Positions 26,974 to 35,874 of a stretch of 64,000 bases of DNA are shown here, one piece after another. This stretch comes from Ewingella allii (GTDB lineage: Bacteria; Pseudomonadota; Gammaproteobacteria; Enterobacterales; Enterobacteriaceae). The stretch covers positions 1,346,960 to 1,410,959 of the forward strand of contig NZ_JAWUDN010000001.1 in NCBI RefSeq assembly GCF_044430645.1. Direction: 5' to 3'. Numbering within the stretch: the stretch's first letter is position 1; each line of letters begins with the position of its first letter. A program made the position numbers and the translations under genes. The notes under the pieces were generated by a model. The model had not been told where the DNA came from, searched no databases, and was given only the letters and a program-made list of their open reading frames with translations.

Positions 26974-27756
26974 TTAAAGCTGAGTTAACTTCTGCAACAT
27001 CTGGTCGGATGTTGATACTGCTTTACTGTTGATCTCATACGCGCGCTGGGTCTGGATCATGTTGACCAGCTCCTCCGCCACGTTAACGTTTGAGGTTTCA
27101 ACATAGCCTTGGTACAGCAGGCCTGCGCCGTTCAGGCCCGGCGTGCTTTCCGTTGGCGCGCCAGAACTTTGGGTTTCCTGATACAAGTTTTCACCGGTGG
27201 ACTCTAAGCCTGAGTCATTGATGAAAGTGCTGAGCGTCAGTTGCCCTACCTGCTGCGCTGCCGCCTGCCCCTGCACGGTCACGCTGACAATGCCGTCACG
27301 GCCGACGGTGATTTTCAGGGCGTTAGCAGGGATGGTGATAGCCGGGATAACCTGATAACCACTGGAGGTCACCAGCTGACCGTTTTGGTCAACCTGGAAA
27401 GAGCCGTCACGGGTATAGGCTGAGGTCCCGTCAGGCAGCTGCACCTGGAAGAAACCCTGCCCTTTGATGGCGATATCTTTACTGTTATCCGTCTGCGACA
27501 GGTTGCCCTGCGCGTGGATACGCTCGGTAGCGACCGGGCGAACACCGGTACCGATCTGCAAGCCTGACGGCAGATTGGTCTGCTCGGAAGACTGGGCACC
27601 CGGCTGGCGGATTGTCTGGTACAGCAAATCTTCAAACACCGCGCGCTGGCGTTTGAACCCGTTGGTGCTGACGTTCGCCAGGTTGTTGGCGATGACGTCC
27701 ATGTTGGTCTGCTGCGCGTCAAGGCCAGTTTTCGCGATATATAGCGATGGGATCAT
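26974..27756 (-). CDS. flgG: Flagellar distal rod protein FlgG
   Basis: A 260-residue rod protein. It has the family's N-terminal ANNLANVSTNGFKRQRA motif, the central FxVDxxG-like repeat FQVDQNGQLVTSSGY and the C-terminal NMIQTQRAYEINSKAVSTSD helix. The length equals that of the E. coli and Salmonella proteins. It follows flgF after 21 bases. Confidence 0.97.
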   Translation of the reverse strand: MIPSLYIAKTGLDAQQTNMDVIANNLANVSTNGFKRQRAVFEDLLYQTIRQPGAQSSEQTNLPSGLQIGTGVRPVATERIHAQGNLSQTDNSKDIAIKGQGFFQVQLPDGTSAYTRDGSFQVDQNGQLVTSSGYQVIPAITIPANALKITVGRDGIVSVTVQGQAAAQQVGQLTLSTFINDSGLESTGENLYQETQSSGAPTESTPGLNGAGLLYQGYVETSNVNVAEELVNMIQTQRAYEINSKAVSTSDQMLQKLTQL

Positions 27757-27777
27757 GTTGTTACTCCTCTGCCGCCG

Positions 27778-28533
27778 TTAGGTCATCGACAGCAGTTGGT
27801 TGGCGCGTTGTTCGTTTTCATCCACGCTGTGGATGACCTTCATTTGCATTTCAAAGCGACGGGCGTTGGCAATCATGTCAACCATGGTTTCCACCGGTTT
27901 GACGTTGCTGCCTTCCAGCGTTCCCGGCATCACGTGGATGGTCGGGTCGGCCTGGAGGGTATTGCCCCGAGCTTGGGCAGTGGCCGGCGTGAGACGGAAC
28001 ATGCCGTCATCGCCACGGGTCACTTCACTGCCGTTGGCTTTCACCAGTTTTAACTGGGCCAGCTGGCCCATGGTGTTAGGGTCCGCACCCGCCTCAAGCA
28101 CCGAAATGGTGCCGTCGGCCGAGATGGTCAGTTGCGCATTCGGCGGCACTTCAATCGGGCCGTTGTCACCCATCACTGGGTTCCCCTGAATGGTTAACTG
28201 ATTGGTCGGCGAAACCTGAAGATCCCCGTTTCGGGTATAGGCTTCAGAACCATCAGGCATCTGCACCGCCAAAAAGCCGTCCTGCTGTAACGCGACGTCG
28301 AGCGGGCGACCGGTGTAGTTCAGCTGGCCCTGAGTCATGTCGGCACCCGGCGTTGAAGCCGTCACCAAAGTACGTGTCTCAAGGCTTGGCCCATCGACCG
28401 GCACCGCGCGCAGCGCCATCAGTTGGGCACGAAAACCCGGCGTTGAGGCATTGGCCAGATTACTCGCGGTGACCGACTGCTGGTTCAGCGTCTGGCTGGC
28501 AGCACCCATCGCGGTGTAGATAGCGTGATCCAT
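27778..28533 (-). CDS. flgF: Flagellar proximal rod protein FlgF
   Basis: A 251-residue rod protein. MDHAIYTAMGAASQTLNQQSVTASN opens the conserved N-terminal helix, followed by LANASTPGFRAQL; the C-terminal VDMIANARRFEMQMKVIHS closes the coiled-coil pair typical of rod and hook proteins. It lies between flgE and flgG in the standard order. Confidence 0.96.
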   Translation of the reverse strand: MDHAIYTAMGAASQTLNQQSVTASNLANASTPGFRAQLMALRAVPVDGPSLETRTLVTASTPGADMTQGQLNYTGRPLDVALQQDGFLAVQMPDGSEAYTRNGDLQVSPTNQLTIQGNPVMGDNGPIEVPPNAQLTISADGTISVLEAGADPNTMGQLAQLKLVKANGSEVTRGDDGMFRLTPATAQARGNTLQADPTIHVMPGTLEGSNVKPVETMVDMIANARRFEMQMKVIHSVDENEQRANQLLSMT

Positions 28534-28567
28534 AGTGCGTTCCTTTTGCGTCTGTCATTCAGCGCGA

Positions 28568-29824
28568 TTAGCGCAGGTTGACCAGCGTGTTCAGGATCTG
28601 GTCCTGGGTTTTGATGGTCTGCGCGTTCGACTGGTAGTTACGCTGAGCCACGATCATGTTGACCAGCTCTTTACTCAGGTCGACGTTTGACGCTTCCAGC
28701 GCCCCGCTTTTCATCTCACCAAAACCGCCTGCACCCGCAATGCCGGTGATTGGCTGACCAGAGGACTGGGTGGCGGACCACACGTTATCGCCTTCAGATT
28801 TCAGACCTTCCGGGTTAGAGAAGTTAGTCATCACGATCTGACCCAACAGCTGGGTTTTCTGGTTGGAGTAGACACCGGTGATGGTGCCGTCGTTATTGAT
28901 TTGGTAGCCGGTCATCTGGCCCGCGGCATAACCATCCTGATTCAACGCACCGATGCTGTTACTACCGGTGTTCTGCTGAATACTGCCAAGGAAGCTCAGC
29001 GAGACGTTTTGCGGCGTCGTAGCACCGTTGGTGCTGTTATCCATCGGCAGAGTGAAAGCAAAAGCCGTCGCAGTTGGCGTGCCGTCAGCATTGGTGGTGC
29101 TCGCCAGAGTACCGTTTTGGTTGAAGTTCAAGGTGCCTAGCTTGCCCGCTTTAGAGCCTGAAACGCTGGTATCTTGTGAATAGACGTCCCAAGAGTTCGG
29201 GGTAGCCGAGTTAGATGACTTAACGAAATACACGTTGTTGTCATGCTTATTACCCAGTGAGTCATAGGTGGTAATGGTGTTGACGTAGTTGTAGCTGTCC
29301 GGATCTGAACTGGAGAAAGTGGCGTTTTTCGGCAACTTGTCGCTGGAGTTCAGGTTAGCCACCATCAGGCCGCTGCTGCTTGGCTTGGCGATCATCATGG
29401 TGTTCGGAATGGTCAACGGCACTGGCTGTGCGCCCTGAGCGATGGTTGGCGGAGTCCCGGTTGCCGGGTAGCCCGTCACGCTCAAACCTTGGGTGTTCAC
29501 CAGATTGCGTTTGTCATCCAGAGAGAGCTGGCCGTTACGCGAATAGAACACGCCGCCGCTGGAGTCAGTCAGGCGGAAGAAGCCGTTGCCGCTCAGCGCA
29601 ACGTCTAAACCACGGTTGGTATTGGTAGTGGTACCGTCGCTGAAGTCCTGAGTAATAGCTGCCACTTTGACACCCATACCTACTTGAGAACCGGCGAACA
29701 TGTCGGCGAATGAGGCGGTGCCTGATTTGAAACCAGCGGTGGCGGAGTTGGCGATGTTGTTACCAATCACGTCCAGGTTGGTCGATGCTGCATTCAGGCC
29801 GCTGACTGCTTGGTTAAAGCTCAT
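28568..29824 (-). CDS. flgE: Flagellar hook protein FlgE
   Basis: A 418-residue hook subunit. The start at 29824 gives MSFNQAVSGLNAASTNLDVIGNN, the canonical N-terminus; an in-frame upstream extension is not conserved. The C-terminus ELVNMIVAQRNYQSNAQTIKTQDQI is the rod/hook family helix. The centre (about 150-320) is the variable surface domain. It follows flgD in the flgBCDEFGHIJ operon. Confidence 0.97.
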   Translation of the reverse strand: MSFNQAVSGLNAASTNLDVIGNNIANSATAGFKSGTASFADMFAGSQVGMGVKVAAITQDFSDGTTTNTNRGLDVALSGNGFFRLTDSSGGVFYSRNGQLSLDDKRNLVNTQGLSVTGYPATGTPPTIAQGAQPVPLTIPNTMMIAKPSSSGLMVANLNSSDKLPKNATFSSSDPDSYNYVNTITTYDSLGNKHDNNVYFVKSSNSATPNSWDVYSQDTSVSGSKAGKLGTLNFNQNGTLASTTNADGTPTATAFAFTLPMDNSTNGATTPQNVSLSFLGSIQQNTGSNSIGALNQDGYAAGQMTGYQINNDGTITGVYSNQKTQLLGQIVMTNFSNPEGLKSEGDNVWSATQSSGQPITGIAGAGGFGEMKSGALEASNVDLSKELVNMIVAQRNYQSNAQTIKTQDQILNTLVNLR

Positions 29825-29960
29825 GGTCTGCTCCTTTTTGCCTGTCATCCTTCTTGTTGCAGGGCTGTAGCCAGTCCTAAAACGAGAGTGATTAAAAGCA
29901 AAATCAATAGGTTAAAATTATAAATTTCTGTTTATGCTGCTGTGTGAAATCTTCAATCTG

Positions 29961-30641
29961 CTACAAAATCTGTCGAACGTTGGCGAGCGTGGTGGTGCCG
30001 CGCACGCCGAGATCCAGCACTGCGCCGGAGCTGTCATTGGTAACGCCGTTGACCAGCGCGTAGTTCAGCGCGGTGGCGACCATCTGCTGGCCGCCGTTGG
30101 TCGAGTTGATGCTGAAGGTGTATGCGCCGTCCGGTGCCGCCGTGCCGTCATCCTGCTTGCCGTCCCAGGTGTAGCTGTGGACGCCGGCAGTCTGTGAACC
30201 CAGCGCGATGGTTTTCACCACTTTGCCGGTGGAGTCACTGATCACCACATTGTTGGTGTCCGCCGCGCTTTCGAGTTGCAGGCCAAACGGCGTGGTGCTG
30301 ACCTTGCCGTCAGAGCTGCCCACCAGAATCGCCCGCCCTTCAATCATCACCCCGTGACCAATCAGCGCCGTGGCCTGAACCGACTGGTTGCTGTTGATCT
30401 GCCCGGAGATGCTGCCCAAGGTGGTGTTGAGTTTTTCGATGCCGCTCACGGTATTGATTTGCGCCAACTGGCTAGTGAGCTGGGCGTTATCCATCGGGTT
30501 GGTAGGATCTTGGTTCTTAAGCTGGGCGACGAGCAGGGTCAGGAAGTTATTCGACAGATCATCCGCCGTGGATTTCGGCTTGCTGTTGTCGGTATTAATG
30601 GTGTTGTCGGTGCTGTCGTTGACTGAACTTAAAACTGACAT
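29961..30641 (-). CDS. flgD: Flagellar hook-capping protein FlgD
   Basis: A 226-residue scaffold that caps the growing hook and is discarded on completion. The N-terminal STADDLSNNFLTLLVAQLKNQDPTNPMDNAQLTSQLAQ segment is the FlgD signature; the C-terminal part holds FlgD Ig-like and Tudor-like domains (SYTWDGKQDDG). It follows flgC after 11 bases. Confidence 0.96.
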   Translation of the reverse strand: MSVLSSVNDSTDNTINTDNSKPKSTADDLSNNFLTLLVAQLKNQDPTNPMDNAQLTSQLAQINTVSGIEKLNTTLGSISGQINSNQSVQATALIGHGVMIEGRAILVGSSDGKVSTTPFGLQLESAADTNNVVISDSTGKVVKTIALGSQTAGVHSYTWDGKQDDGTAAPDGAYTFSINSTNGGQQMVATALNYALVNGVTNDSSGAVLDLGVRGTTTLANVRQIL

Positions 30642-30652
30642 AAGCGGCTCCG

Positions 30653-31057
30653 TTATTGACCCAATGTCAGGGTTTTCATCATCAACGATTTGGTGGTATT
30701 CAACACCTCGACGTTGGCCTGATAGCTGCGTGAGGCGGAGATGGTGTTAACCATTTCGCTCACCACGTCGACGTTGGGCATCTGCACATAACCCTTGGCA
30801 TCCGCCATGGGGTTGCCGGGCTGAAACACCATGCGCATCGGTGCCGGGTCATCCACCACCTCGGCTACTTTCACGCCACCGGTTTCTTGGCCAGGCGCGG
30901 CGTTGACTTGAAAGACCACCTGCTTGGCGCGGTATGGCTGACCATCCGGGCCGGTGACGCTGTCGGCGTTGGCCATGTTACTGGCGCTGACGTTCATGCG
31001 TTGCGACTGGGCAGAAAGCGCCGAACCGGCGATATCAAAAATGTTGAGCATCGACAT
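30653..31057 (-). CDS. flgC: Flagellar proximal rod protein FlgC
   Basis: A 134-residue rod protein with the conserved FDIAGSALSAQSQRMNVSASNMANADS N-terminus and the NVDVVSEMVNTISASRSYQANVEVLN C-terminal helix. It is separated from flgB by five bases and from flgD by 11, inside one operon. Confidence 0.97.
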   Translation of the reverse strand: MSMLNIFDIAGSALSAQSQRMNVSASNMANADSVTGPDGQPYRAKQVVFQVNAAPGQETGGVKVAEVVDDPAPMRMVFQPGNPMADAKGYVQMPNVDVVSEMVNTISASRSYQANVEVLNTTKSLMMKTLTLGQ

Positions 31058-31062
31058 ACTGG

Positions 31063-31473
31063 TTATCCTTGAAGTACCGACATCATGCCTTTCACCTGCC
31101 CGGTCAATACGGTCAGGTCAGTCTGATATCGCACACTGTTATCCGCGAAATTGGTACGCTCACGGTCCATATCCACCGTGTTGCCATCCATCGACGGCTG
31201 ATCGGGAATGCGGTACATCAGGTCAAGATCCGGGCCTGAGCTGGTCGCCGCTGGAATGTGGCGCGCGTTGGTTAACTCCAGCGACATGCCGCTGCCGTTC
31301 GCTCGCCCTGCTTCCATCACTTTCTGTAACTGACTGGCGAAATCGATATCGCGCGCCTGAAACCCCGGGGTGTCGGCGTTGGCGATATTCGCCGAAAGAA
31401 TTTCTTGCCGCTGGGCGCGCAGGTTGAGCGCTTCCTGTTGGAACTGTAGTGCGGCGTTCAATTTGTCGAGCAT
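31063..31473 (-). CDS. flgB: Flagellar proximal rod protein FlgB
   Basis: A 136-residue protein at the base of the rod. ILSANIANADTPGFQARDIDF is the family N-terminal motif and RYQTDLTVLTGQVKGMMSVLQG the C-terminal helix. It is the first gene of the minus-strand flgBCDEFGHIJ operon and is divergent from flgA; the 181-base gap between them should hold the FlhDC-dependent promoters, but I cannot define the FlhDC boxes by eye. Confidence 0.97.
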   Translation of the reverse strand: MLDKLNAALQFQQEALNLRAQRQEILSANIANADTPGFQARDIDFASQLQKVMEAGRANGSGMSLELTNARHIPAATSSGPDLDLMYRIPDQPSMDGNTVDMDRERTNFADNSVRYQTDLTVLTGQVKGMMSVLQG

Positions 31474-31654
31474 GCGCCCTCCGCAAAGTGAGAATTTGGA
31501 GCCGACAGCATAAATCCCTATGTCAACAACCTATCGCGGGAATAAGCGCAAAATGCCCCGCTATTTGTCCCTTTAGGAAATGCAAACTGCGGGTAGACTT
31601 GTCGCCAGAAGTGGGGTTCCCCCCAGAGGCCATCATGACGAGGCGCAAGGCGAA

Positions 31655-32353
31655 ATGACTAAGCTGAAGAGTGGACAAGCAGGCGTGTTTTTACTGAGCC
31701 TGATACCGGGCGCGGTGCTGGCAGCAGCGCCGTCGGCGGCGTCAGACAATAACAACACGCCCTTGGCTGGACATATTCAGCAGTTTTTCAGTCAGCAGTA
31801 CGCCGGTAATGGGACTCAGGTGAAAAGCCTTATTACCACCCCTGCCGCCCGCCAGCCGCAGTGCCTTTCACCACAGCTTTCTCTTTCCCCCAATGCGCGG
31901 CCTTGGGGAAATGTCTCCGTGGCGGTGAACTGCAACGGGCAAAAAAGCTACGTGCAGGCACAGGTGCAGGTCAGTGGCAGCTACTGGGTGGCGGCGCGAA
32001 ACGTCTCTTCCGGCGCGCATCTGACTCAGGCCGATATGCAGCAGAAAACGGGGAGATTGGACTTATTGCCGCCACGGGCTATTCTTGACAGCCAGCAAGC
32101 CATCAACGCGGTGACGCTGCGCAATATTAATGTCGGTCAGCCCCTAACTTTATCGATGCTGCGCCGCCCGTGGATGGTCCACGCAGGGCAGGAAGTTCAG
32201 GTACAGGCGACGGGAACCGGGTTTAATGTTTCCAGCTCGGGCAAGGCGATGAATAACGCCGCCGCCAGTGAAACCGTGCGGGTCAGAATGCCTTCCGGGC
32301 AGATTGTTAACGGCAAAGTAGCAGCAGATGGCACGGTGAGCATCGCCATCTAG
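31655..32353 (+). CDS. flgA: Flagellar P-ring assembly chaperone FlgA
   Basis: A 232-residue periplasmic chaperone needed for P-ring formation by FlgI. The start at 31655 (preceded by CAAGGCGAA) gives a signal peptide MTKLKSGQAGVFLLSLIPG ending near VLAA. The C-terminal SAF domain includes NVGQPLTLSMLRRPWMVHAGQEVQV and ends in VRVRMPSGQIVNGKVAADGTVSI, typical of FlgA. The upstream in-frame extension has no signal-like features. Confidence 0.94.
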   Translation: MTKLKSGQAGVFLLSLIPGAVLAAAPSAASDNNNTPLAGHIQQFFSQQYAGNGTQVKSLITTPAARQPQCLSPQLSLSPNARPWGNVSVAVNCNGQKSYVQAQVQVSGSYWVAARNVSSGAHLTQADMQQKTGRLDLLPPRAILDSQQAINAVTLRNINVGQPLTLSMLRRPWMVHAGQEVQVQATGTGFNVSSSGKAMNNAAASETVRVRMPSGQIVNGKVAADGTVSIAI

Positions 32354-32383
32354 CGAATGTTTCCCTGCCATTGCAATAAAGGC

Positions 32384-32410
32384 TAAAGTTTTTCCGTAAA
32401 GTGTCGATAA
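32384..32410 (+). promoter_or_regulatory. Sigma-28 (FliA) promoter of flgMN
   Basis: TAAAGTTT is followed after 11 bases by GTCGATAA, one base from the sigma-28 consensus TAAAGTTT-N11-GCCGATAA. It lies about 50 bases before flgM and gives the known sigma-28-dependent control of its own anti-sigma factor. Confidence 0.93.
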
Positions 32411-32460
32411 CCTGATATCAAAGCCGCAATTTGACGGCATATCAGATTGGGAGAAGTATT

Positions 32461-32760
32461 ATGAGCATCGAACGCACTCAGGCATCGCAACCGGTTAGCC
32501 CGATTCAACAGCGCGATCCGTCTGACACCAATGCGCAAGTGACACGCAAAGAAAGCACCAACAGCGCGCCGGTTAGCGGGACTGCCGTTACCCTGAGTGA
32601 CGCTCAGGCCGTGCTGACCAAATCAAGTTCACAAGATATCAATACTGCGCGTGTAGAACAGTTAAAGCAGGCTATCCGTGACGGCAAACTGACCATGGAT
32701 ACCGGCAAAATTGCCGATGCGTTGTTGCAGGACACGCAGGCCTATCTCAACGATATTTAA
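32461..32760 (+). CDS. flgM: Anti-sigma-28 factor FlgM
   Basis: A 99-residue regulator that binds FliA (sigma-28) until the hook is complete and is then exported through the flagellum. The N-terminal half is disordered-like (rich in Ser, Thr, Gln and Asn) as needed for export; the C-terminal half, with LSDAQAVLTKSSSQDINTARVEQLKQAIRDG, forms the sigma-binding helices. The ATG follows GGGAGAAG. The frame is open ten codons further upstream but without support. Confidence 0.95.
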   Translation: MSIERTQASQPVSPIQQRDPSDTNAQVTRKESTNSAPVSGTAVTLSDAQAVLTKSSSQDINTARVEQLKQAIRDGKLTMDTGKIADALLQDTQAYLNDI

Positions 32761-32795
32761 GTCAATAAGCTTAAGTTGAAAGGTAAAGAAGCCCG

Positions 32796-33233
32796 ATGAA
32801 AGATTTTATCAAGACCATGAAGACGCTGGTGGAAACGCTGGAAGCGCTGGATTTGATCATTCAACATGAACAAACCCTGCTCTGCTCAGGCCGCGTCAAT
32901 GGGGTAGCTTTGCAAAATATAACTGAACAAAAAAGCTCCCTGCTGACCACCGTCGATTATCTTGATAAACAGCGTCGGGAACATGACGCGAGATTGAAGC
33001 AGAATGCGCCCTATTCGCGTCAGCCTGAAATTGCTGCCATGTGGAAGGCCGTGGTTCAACTGAGTGAGAAGCTCAGCGCGCTAAACCGCCATAACGGTAT
33101 GCTGCTCAATAAGCAAATTGACTACAACACGCAGGCCATGGCCATTCTGGGCGCCAGCCAAACGCAAAAGCTTTATGGCCCAAACGGCCAGACTTCAGTC
33201 AGCGGGCAGACCGTGCGTAAAATTTCGGTATAA
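32796..33233 (+). CDS. flgN: Flagellar export chaperone FlgN
   Basis: A 145-residue, mostly helical cytoplasmic chaperone for the hook-associated proteins FlgK and FlgL. Features: FIKTMKTLVETLEALDLIIQHEQTLL at the N-terminus and the C-terminal NKQIDYNTQAMAILGASQTQKLYGPNGQT, which resembles the cargo-binding end of FlgN. It lies 35 bases after flgM, in the usual flgMN operon. Confidence 0.93.
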   Translation: MKDFIKTMKTLVETLEALDLIIQHEQTLLCSGRVNGVALQNITEQKSSLLTTVDYLDKQRREHDARLKQNAPYSRQPEIAAMWKAVVQLSEKLSALNRHNGMLLNKQIDYNTQAMAILGASQTQKLYGPNGQTSVSGQTVRKISV

Positions 33234-33294
33234 CCTCTCCAACTTTATCCTCCTTTCTCCTGCTCATAAATTCCCAGCCTGCCAAAACTCAGAC

Positions 33295-33326
33295 AAAAAA
33301 ATATCGCCGATATCAGCGATATTTTT
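33295..33326. terminator. Bidirectional terminator between flgN and flhE
   Basis: ATATCGC (33301-33307) and GCGATAT (33316-33322) form a stem flanked by a run of A on the left and of T on the right, so it can end both convergent transcripts. Confidence 0.85.
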
Positions 33327-33373
33327 GTGATTGACGGCAGGATTGGTTTTAAAAGCCAGCCCTGGCAACCCAT

Positions 33374-33796
33374 TTAGCGATAATTCACGATCACCTGCTG
33401 ACTCACCACGCGCAGCGGCGGGTTTAGCCTGCCTTGTCCCTCAACCCCAAATACCAGCCTGAAAGAAGACTGCGCCGACTGACCAAAGAAGTTACGCGTT
33501 TGCCCCTGCGCGGCGTCCAGCTGCTGGCAGCGGTTGCTGCTACTGCACAGCTGCACCTGCAAACCCGCCGGTTCCGGACCCAACAGGCTGTAGCTCCAAC
33601 TTATAGTATCGATAACCGCCGAGGGCATCTGCATCACCGGCGCGTTTGCTGATGGACTTAGCATTGAAGCAGAAGCCATCTGCCCGCGATTTTGCAGCGT
33701 GATGCCCGCCTTGCTGTCCGACCAGGAGCCAGAGGCCGCCAGAGCGGATGCCGAGCAGCACATGATTAAAAGCCCCGTAGCCATTTGTTTCATCAT
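33374..33796 (-). CDS. flhE: Flagellar protein FlhE
   Basis: A 140-residue periplasmic protein with a signal peptide ending ALA-ASGSWSD. The mature sequence (ISWSYSLLGPEPAGLQVQLCSSSNRCQQL, with a cysteine pair) matches the enterobacterial FlhE family, which has been linked to gating the flagellar export apparatus against proton leak. It is the last gene of flhBAE and its start overlaps the flhA stop (TAATG). Confidence 0.92.
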   Translation of the reverse strand: MMKQMATGLLIMCCSASALAASGSWSDSKAGITLQNRGQMASASMLSPSANAPVMQMPSAVIDTISWSYSLLGPEPAGLQVQLCSSSNRCQQLDAAQGQTRNFFGQSAQSSFRLVFGVEGQGRLNPPLRVVSQQVIVNYR

Positions 33797-35874
33797 TACT
33801 CTCCGCCAATGGTGGCAGTCATACGAATCTGGCGGCTGTCGCTCATCTCCAAATTCGACATCACGGCAATTTGCGGCAATGAACGACGCAGGAAGCGAGA
33901 CAGCAAAGCGCGCAGCGCATGGTTGACCAGCAATACCGGCGGCGCTCCATTGACCTCCTGTTGTTGCAGCGCGGCCTGGGCCTGTGTCAGTAGACGCTCC
34001 GCCAGCCCCGGCTCCAGCCCGCCGCCGCCCTGCAGTGCTTGCAGCAGCAGGCGCTCAAGGGCGGTATCCAATCCAATAACCTGCACTTCACCGGTGCCCG
34101 GGAACCACTGTTGAGTGATTGCCCTGCCCAGCGCGACGCGCACCACGGCCGTCAGTTCGTTGGCGTCAGTTTGATTCGGCGCATGCTCGGCCAGAGTCTC
34201 AATAATGGTGCGCATGTCGCGAATAGAAACGCGCTCCGCCAGCAGGTTCTGCAATACTTTATGTAAGGTAGTCAGCGTTACCACGCCCGGGATGAAGTCC
34301 TCAGTCAGCTTCGGCAACTCTTTGCTGACGCGCTCCATCAGCTCCTGCGTTTCCTGACGGCCAAACAGCTCTTGCGCATGCATGCTGATCAGGTGATTAA
34401 GGTGGGTGGCCACCACGGTACTGGCTTCCACCACGGTAAAGCCCTGAATTTGTGCCTGTTCGCGGAGTGCCGGTTCAATCCACACGGCGGCCAGGCCAAA
34501 GGCCGGATCCTGAGTTACTTCACCCGGTAATTGACCAATCGCGTTGCCAGGGTTAATCGCCATCCAGCGACCCGGATGGGCCTCGCCGGAACCGATTTCC
34601 ACCCCTTTCATCAAGATGCGGTATCCGGCAGGTGGTAATTCAAGATTGTCGCGAATATGGATAACCGGCGGCAGATAGCCCATCTCCTGCGCGAACTTCT
34701 TACGAATGCTGCGGATACGCCCCAGCAGCTCGCCGTTCTGCGCGTGGTCGACCATTGGGATCAGGCGATAGCCGACTTCCATACCCAAAGAGTCTTCCAA
34801 CTGAACATCCGACCAACTGGCTTCCACCAGCTGCTGGCTTTCGGTATTCACCTGCACCGTCTCTTTCGCCACTGCCGGTTTCTGCTGCTGGCCGCGAGTC
34901 CACCACGCCAGAGCCAGTAAAGCCCCGGTGAACAGCAGGAAGACGAAGTTCGGCATACCCGGCACCAGACCGAGCAGGCCCAAAACGCCGGCGCTGAGCA
35001 TCATCACGCGAGGGTTGCGGAACAGCTGGGTGACCATCTGCTCGCCGACATCTTCATTGGTGCCCACGCGGGTAACGATAACGCCCGCCGCGGTCGAGAT
35101 AACCAATGCTGGGATCTGCGCAACCAGACCGTCACCGATGGTCAGCAAGGTGTAGCTTTCAGCCGCGTGGCCGAGATCCATTCCGTGCTGCAACACACCC
35201 ACCAGCAGGCCGCCAACCACGTTGATCACCATGATCATCAGGCCCGCGATGGCGTCGCCGCGCACGAACTTACTCGCACCGTCCATTGAGCCGTAGAAAT
35301 CGGCTTCCTGAGTCACTTCGGAACGGCGTTTTTTCGCTTCTTCTTCGCCAATCAGCCCGGCGTTGAGGTCAGCGTCAATGGCCATCTGTTTACCCGGCAT
35401 TCCGTCTAACACGAAACGCGCGCCCACCTCAGCAATACGCCCGGCACCTTTGGTGATAACCATAAAGTTAATCAATACCAAGATGATGAACACCACTATA
35501 CCGATAGCAAAGTTACCGCCAACCAAGAAGTGGCCGAATGCTTCAACCACACGCCCCGCCGCCCCTGCGCCGGTATGGCCTTCGAGCAAAATGATACGCG
35601 TCGAGGCCACGTTGAGGGATAGTCGCAACAAGGTAGAGAACAGCAGAATGGTTGGAAAAGCAGCAAACTCAAGGGTGCGCTGGGTGAACATCGCCACCAG
35701 CAACACCATGATCGACAGGGCAATGTTAAAGGTAAACAGCAGGTCGAGGATGAACGGCGGCAAAGGCAGCACCATCATCGACAAAATAATCAGGATCAGG
35801 ATAGGCCCGGCGAGCACCTGCCATTGTGTATCTTTGAAGCCCGGTAAGCGCAGCAGCGCGGCCAGATTACCCAT
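33796..35874 (-). CDS. flhA: Flagellar type III export protein FlhA
   Basis: A 692-residue core component of the flagellar export gate. The N-terminal half has eight transmembrane helices and the FHIPEP-family loop AEVGARFVLDGMPGKQMAIDADLNAG; the C-terminal cytoplasmic half forms the nonameric ring that docks chaperone-substrate complexes. The start at 35874 gives MGNLAALLRLPG, which matches the E. coli N-terminus and total length (692); an in-frame ATG seven codons upstream is less likely. It overlaps flhB by eight bases. Confidence 0.97.
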   Translation of the reverse strand: MGNLAALLRLPGFKDTQWQVLAGPILILIILSMMVLPLPPFILDLLFTFNIALSIMVLLVAMFTQRTLEFAAFPTILLFSTLLRLSLNVASTRIILLEGHTGAGAAGRVVEAFGHFLVGGNFAIGIVVFIILVLINFMVITKGAGRIAEVGARFVLDGMPGKQMAIDADLNAGLIGEEEAKKRRSEVTQEADFYGSMDGASKFVRGDAIAGLMIMVINVVGGLLVGVLQHGMDLGHAAESYTLLTIGDGLVAQIPALVISTAAGVIVTRVGTNEDVGEQMVTQLFRNPRVMMLSAGVLGLLGLVPGMPNFVFLLFTGALLALAWWTRGQQQKPAVAKETVQVNTESQQLVEASWSDVQLEDSLGMEVGYRLIPMVDHAQNGELLGRIRSIRKKFAQEMGYLPPVIHIRDNLELPPAGYRILMKGVEIGSGEAHPGRWMAINPGNAIGQLPGEVTQDPAFGLAAVWIEPALREQAQIQGFTVVEASTVVATHLNHLISMHAQELFGRQETQELMERVSKELPKLTEDFIPGVVTLTTLHKVLQNLLAERVSIRDMRTIIETLAEHAPNQTDANELTAVVRVALGRAITQQWFPGTGEVQVIGLDTALERLLLQALQGGGGLEPGLAERLLTQAQAALQQQEVNGAPPVLLVNHALRALLSRFLRRSLPQIAVMSNLEMSDSRQIRMTATIGGE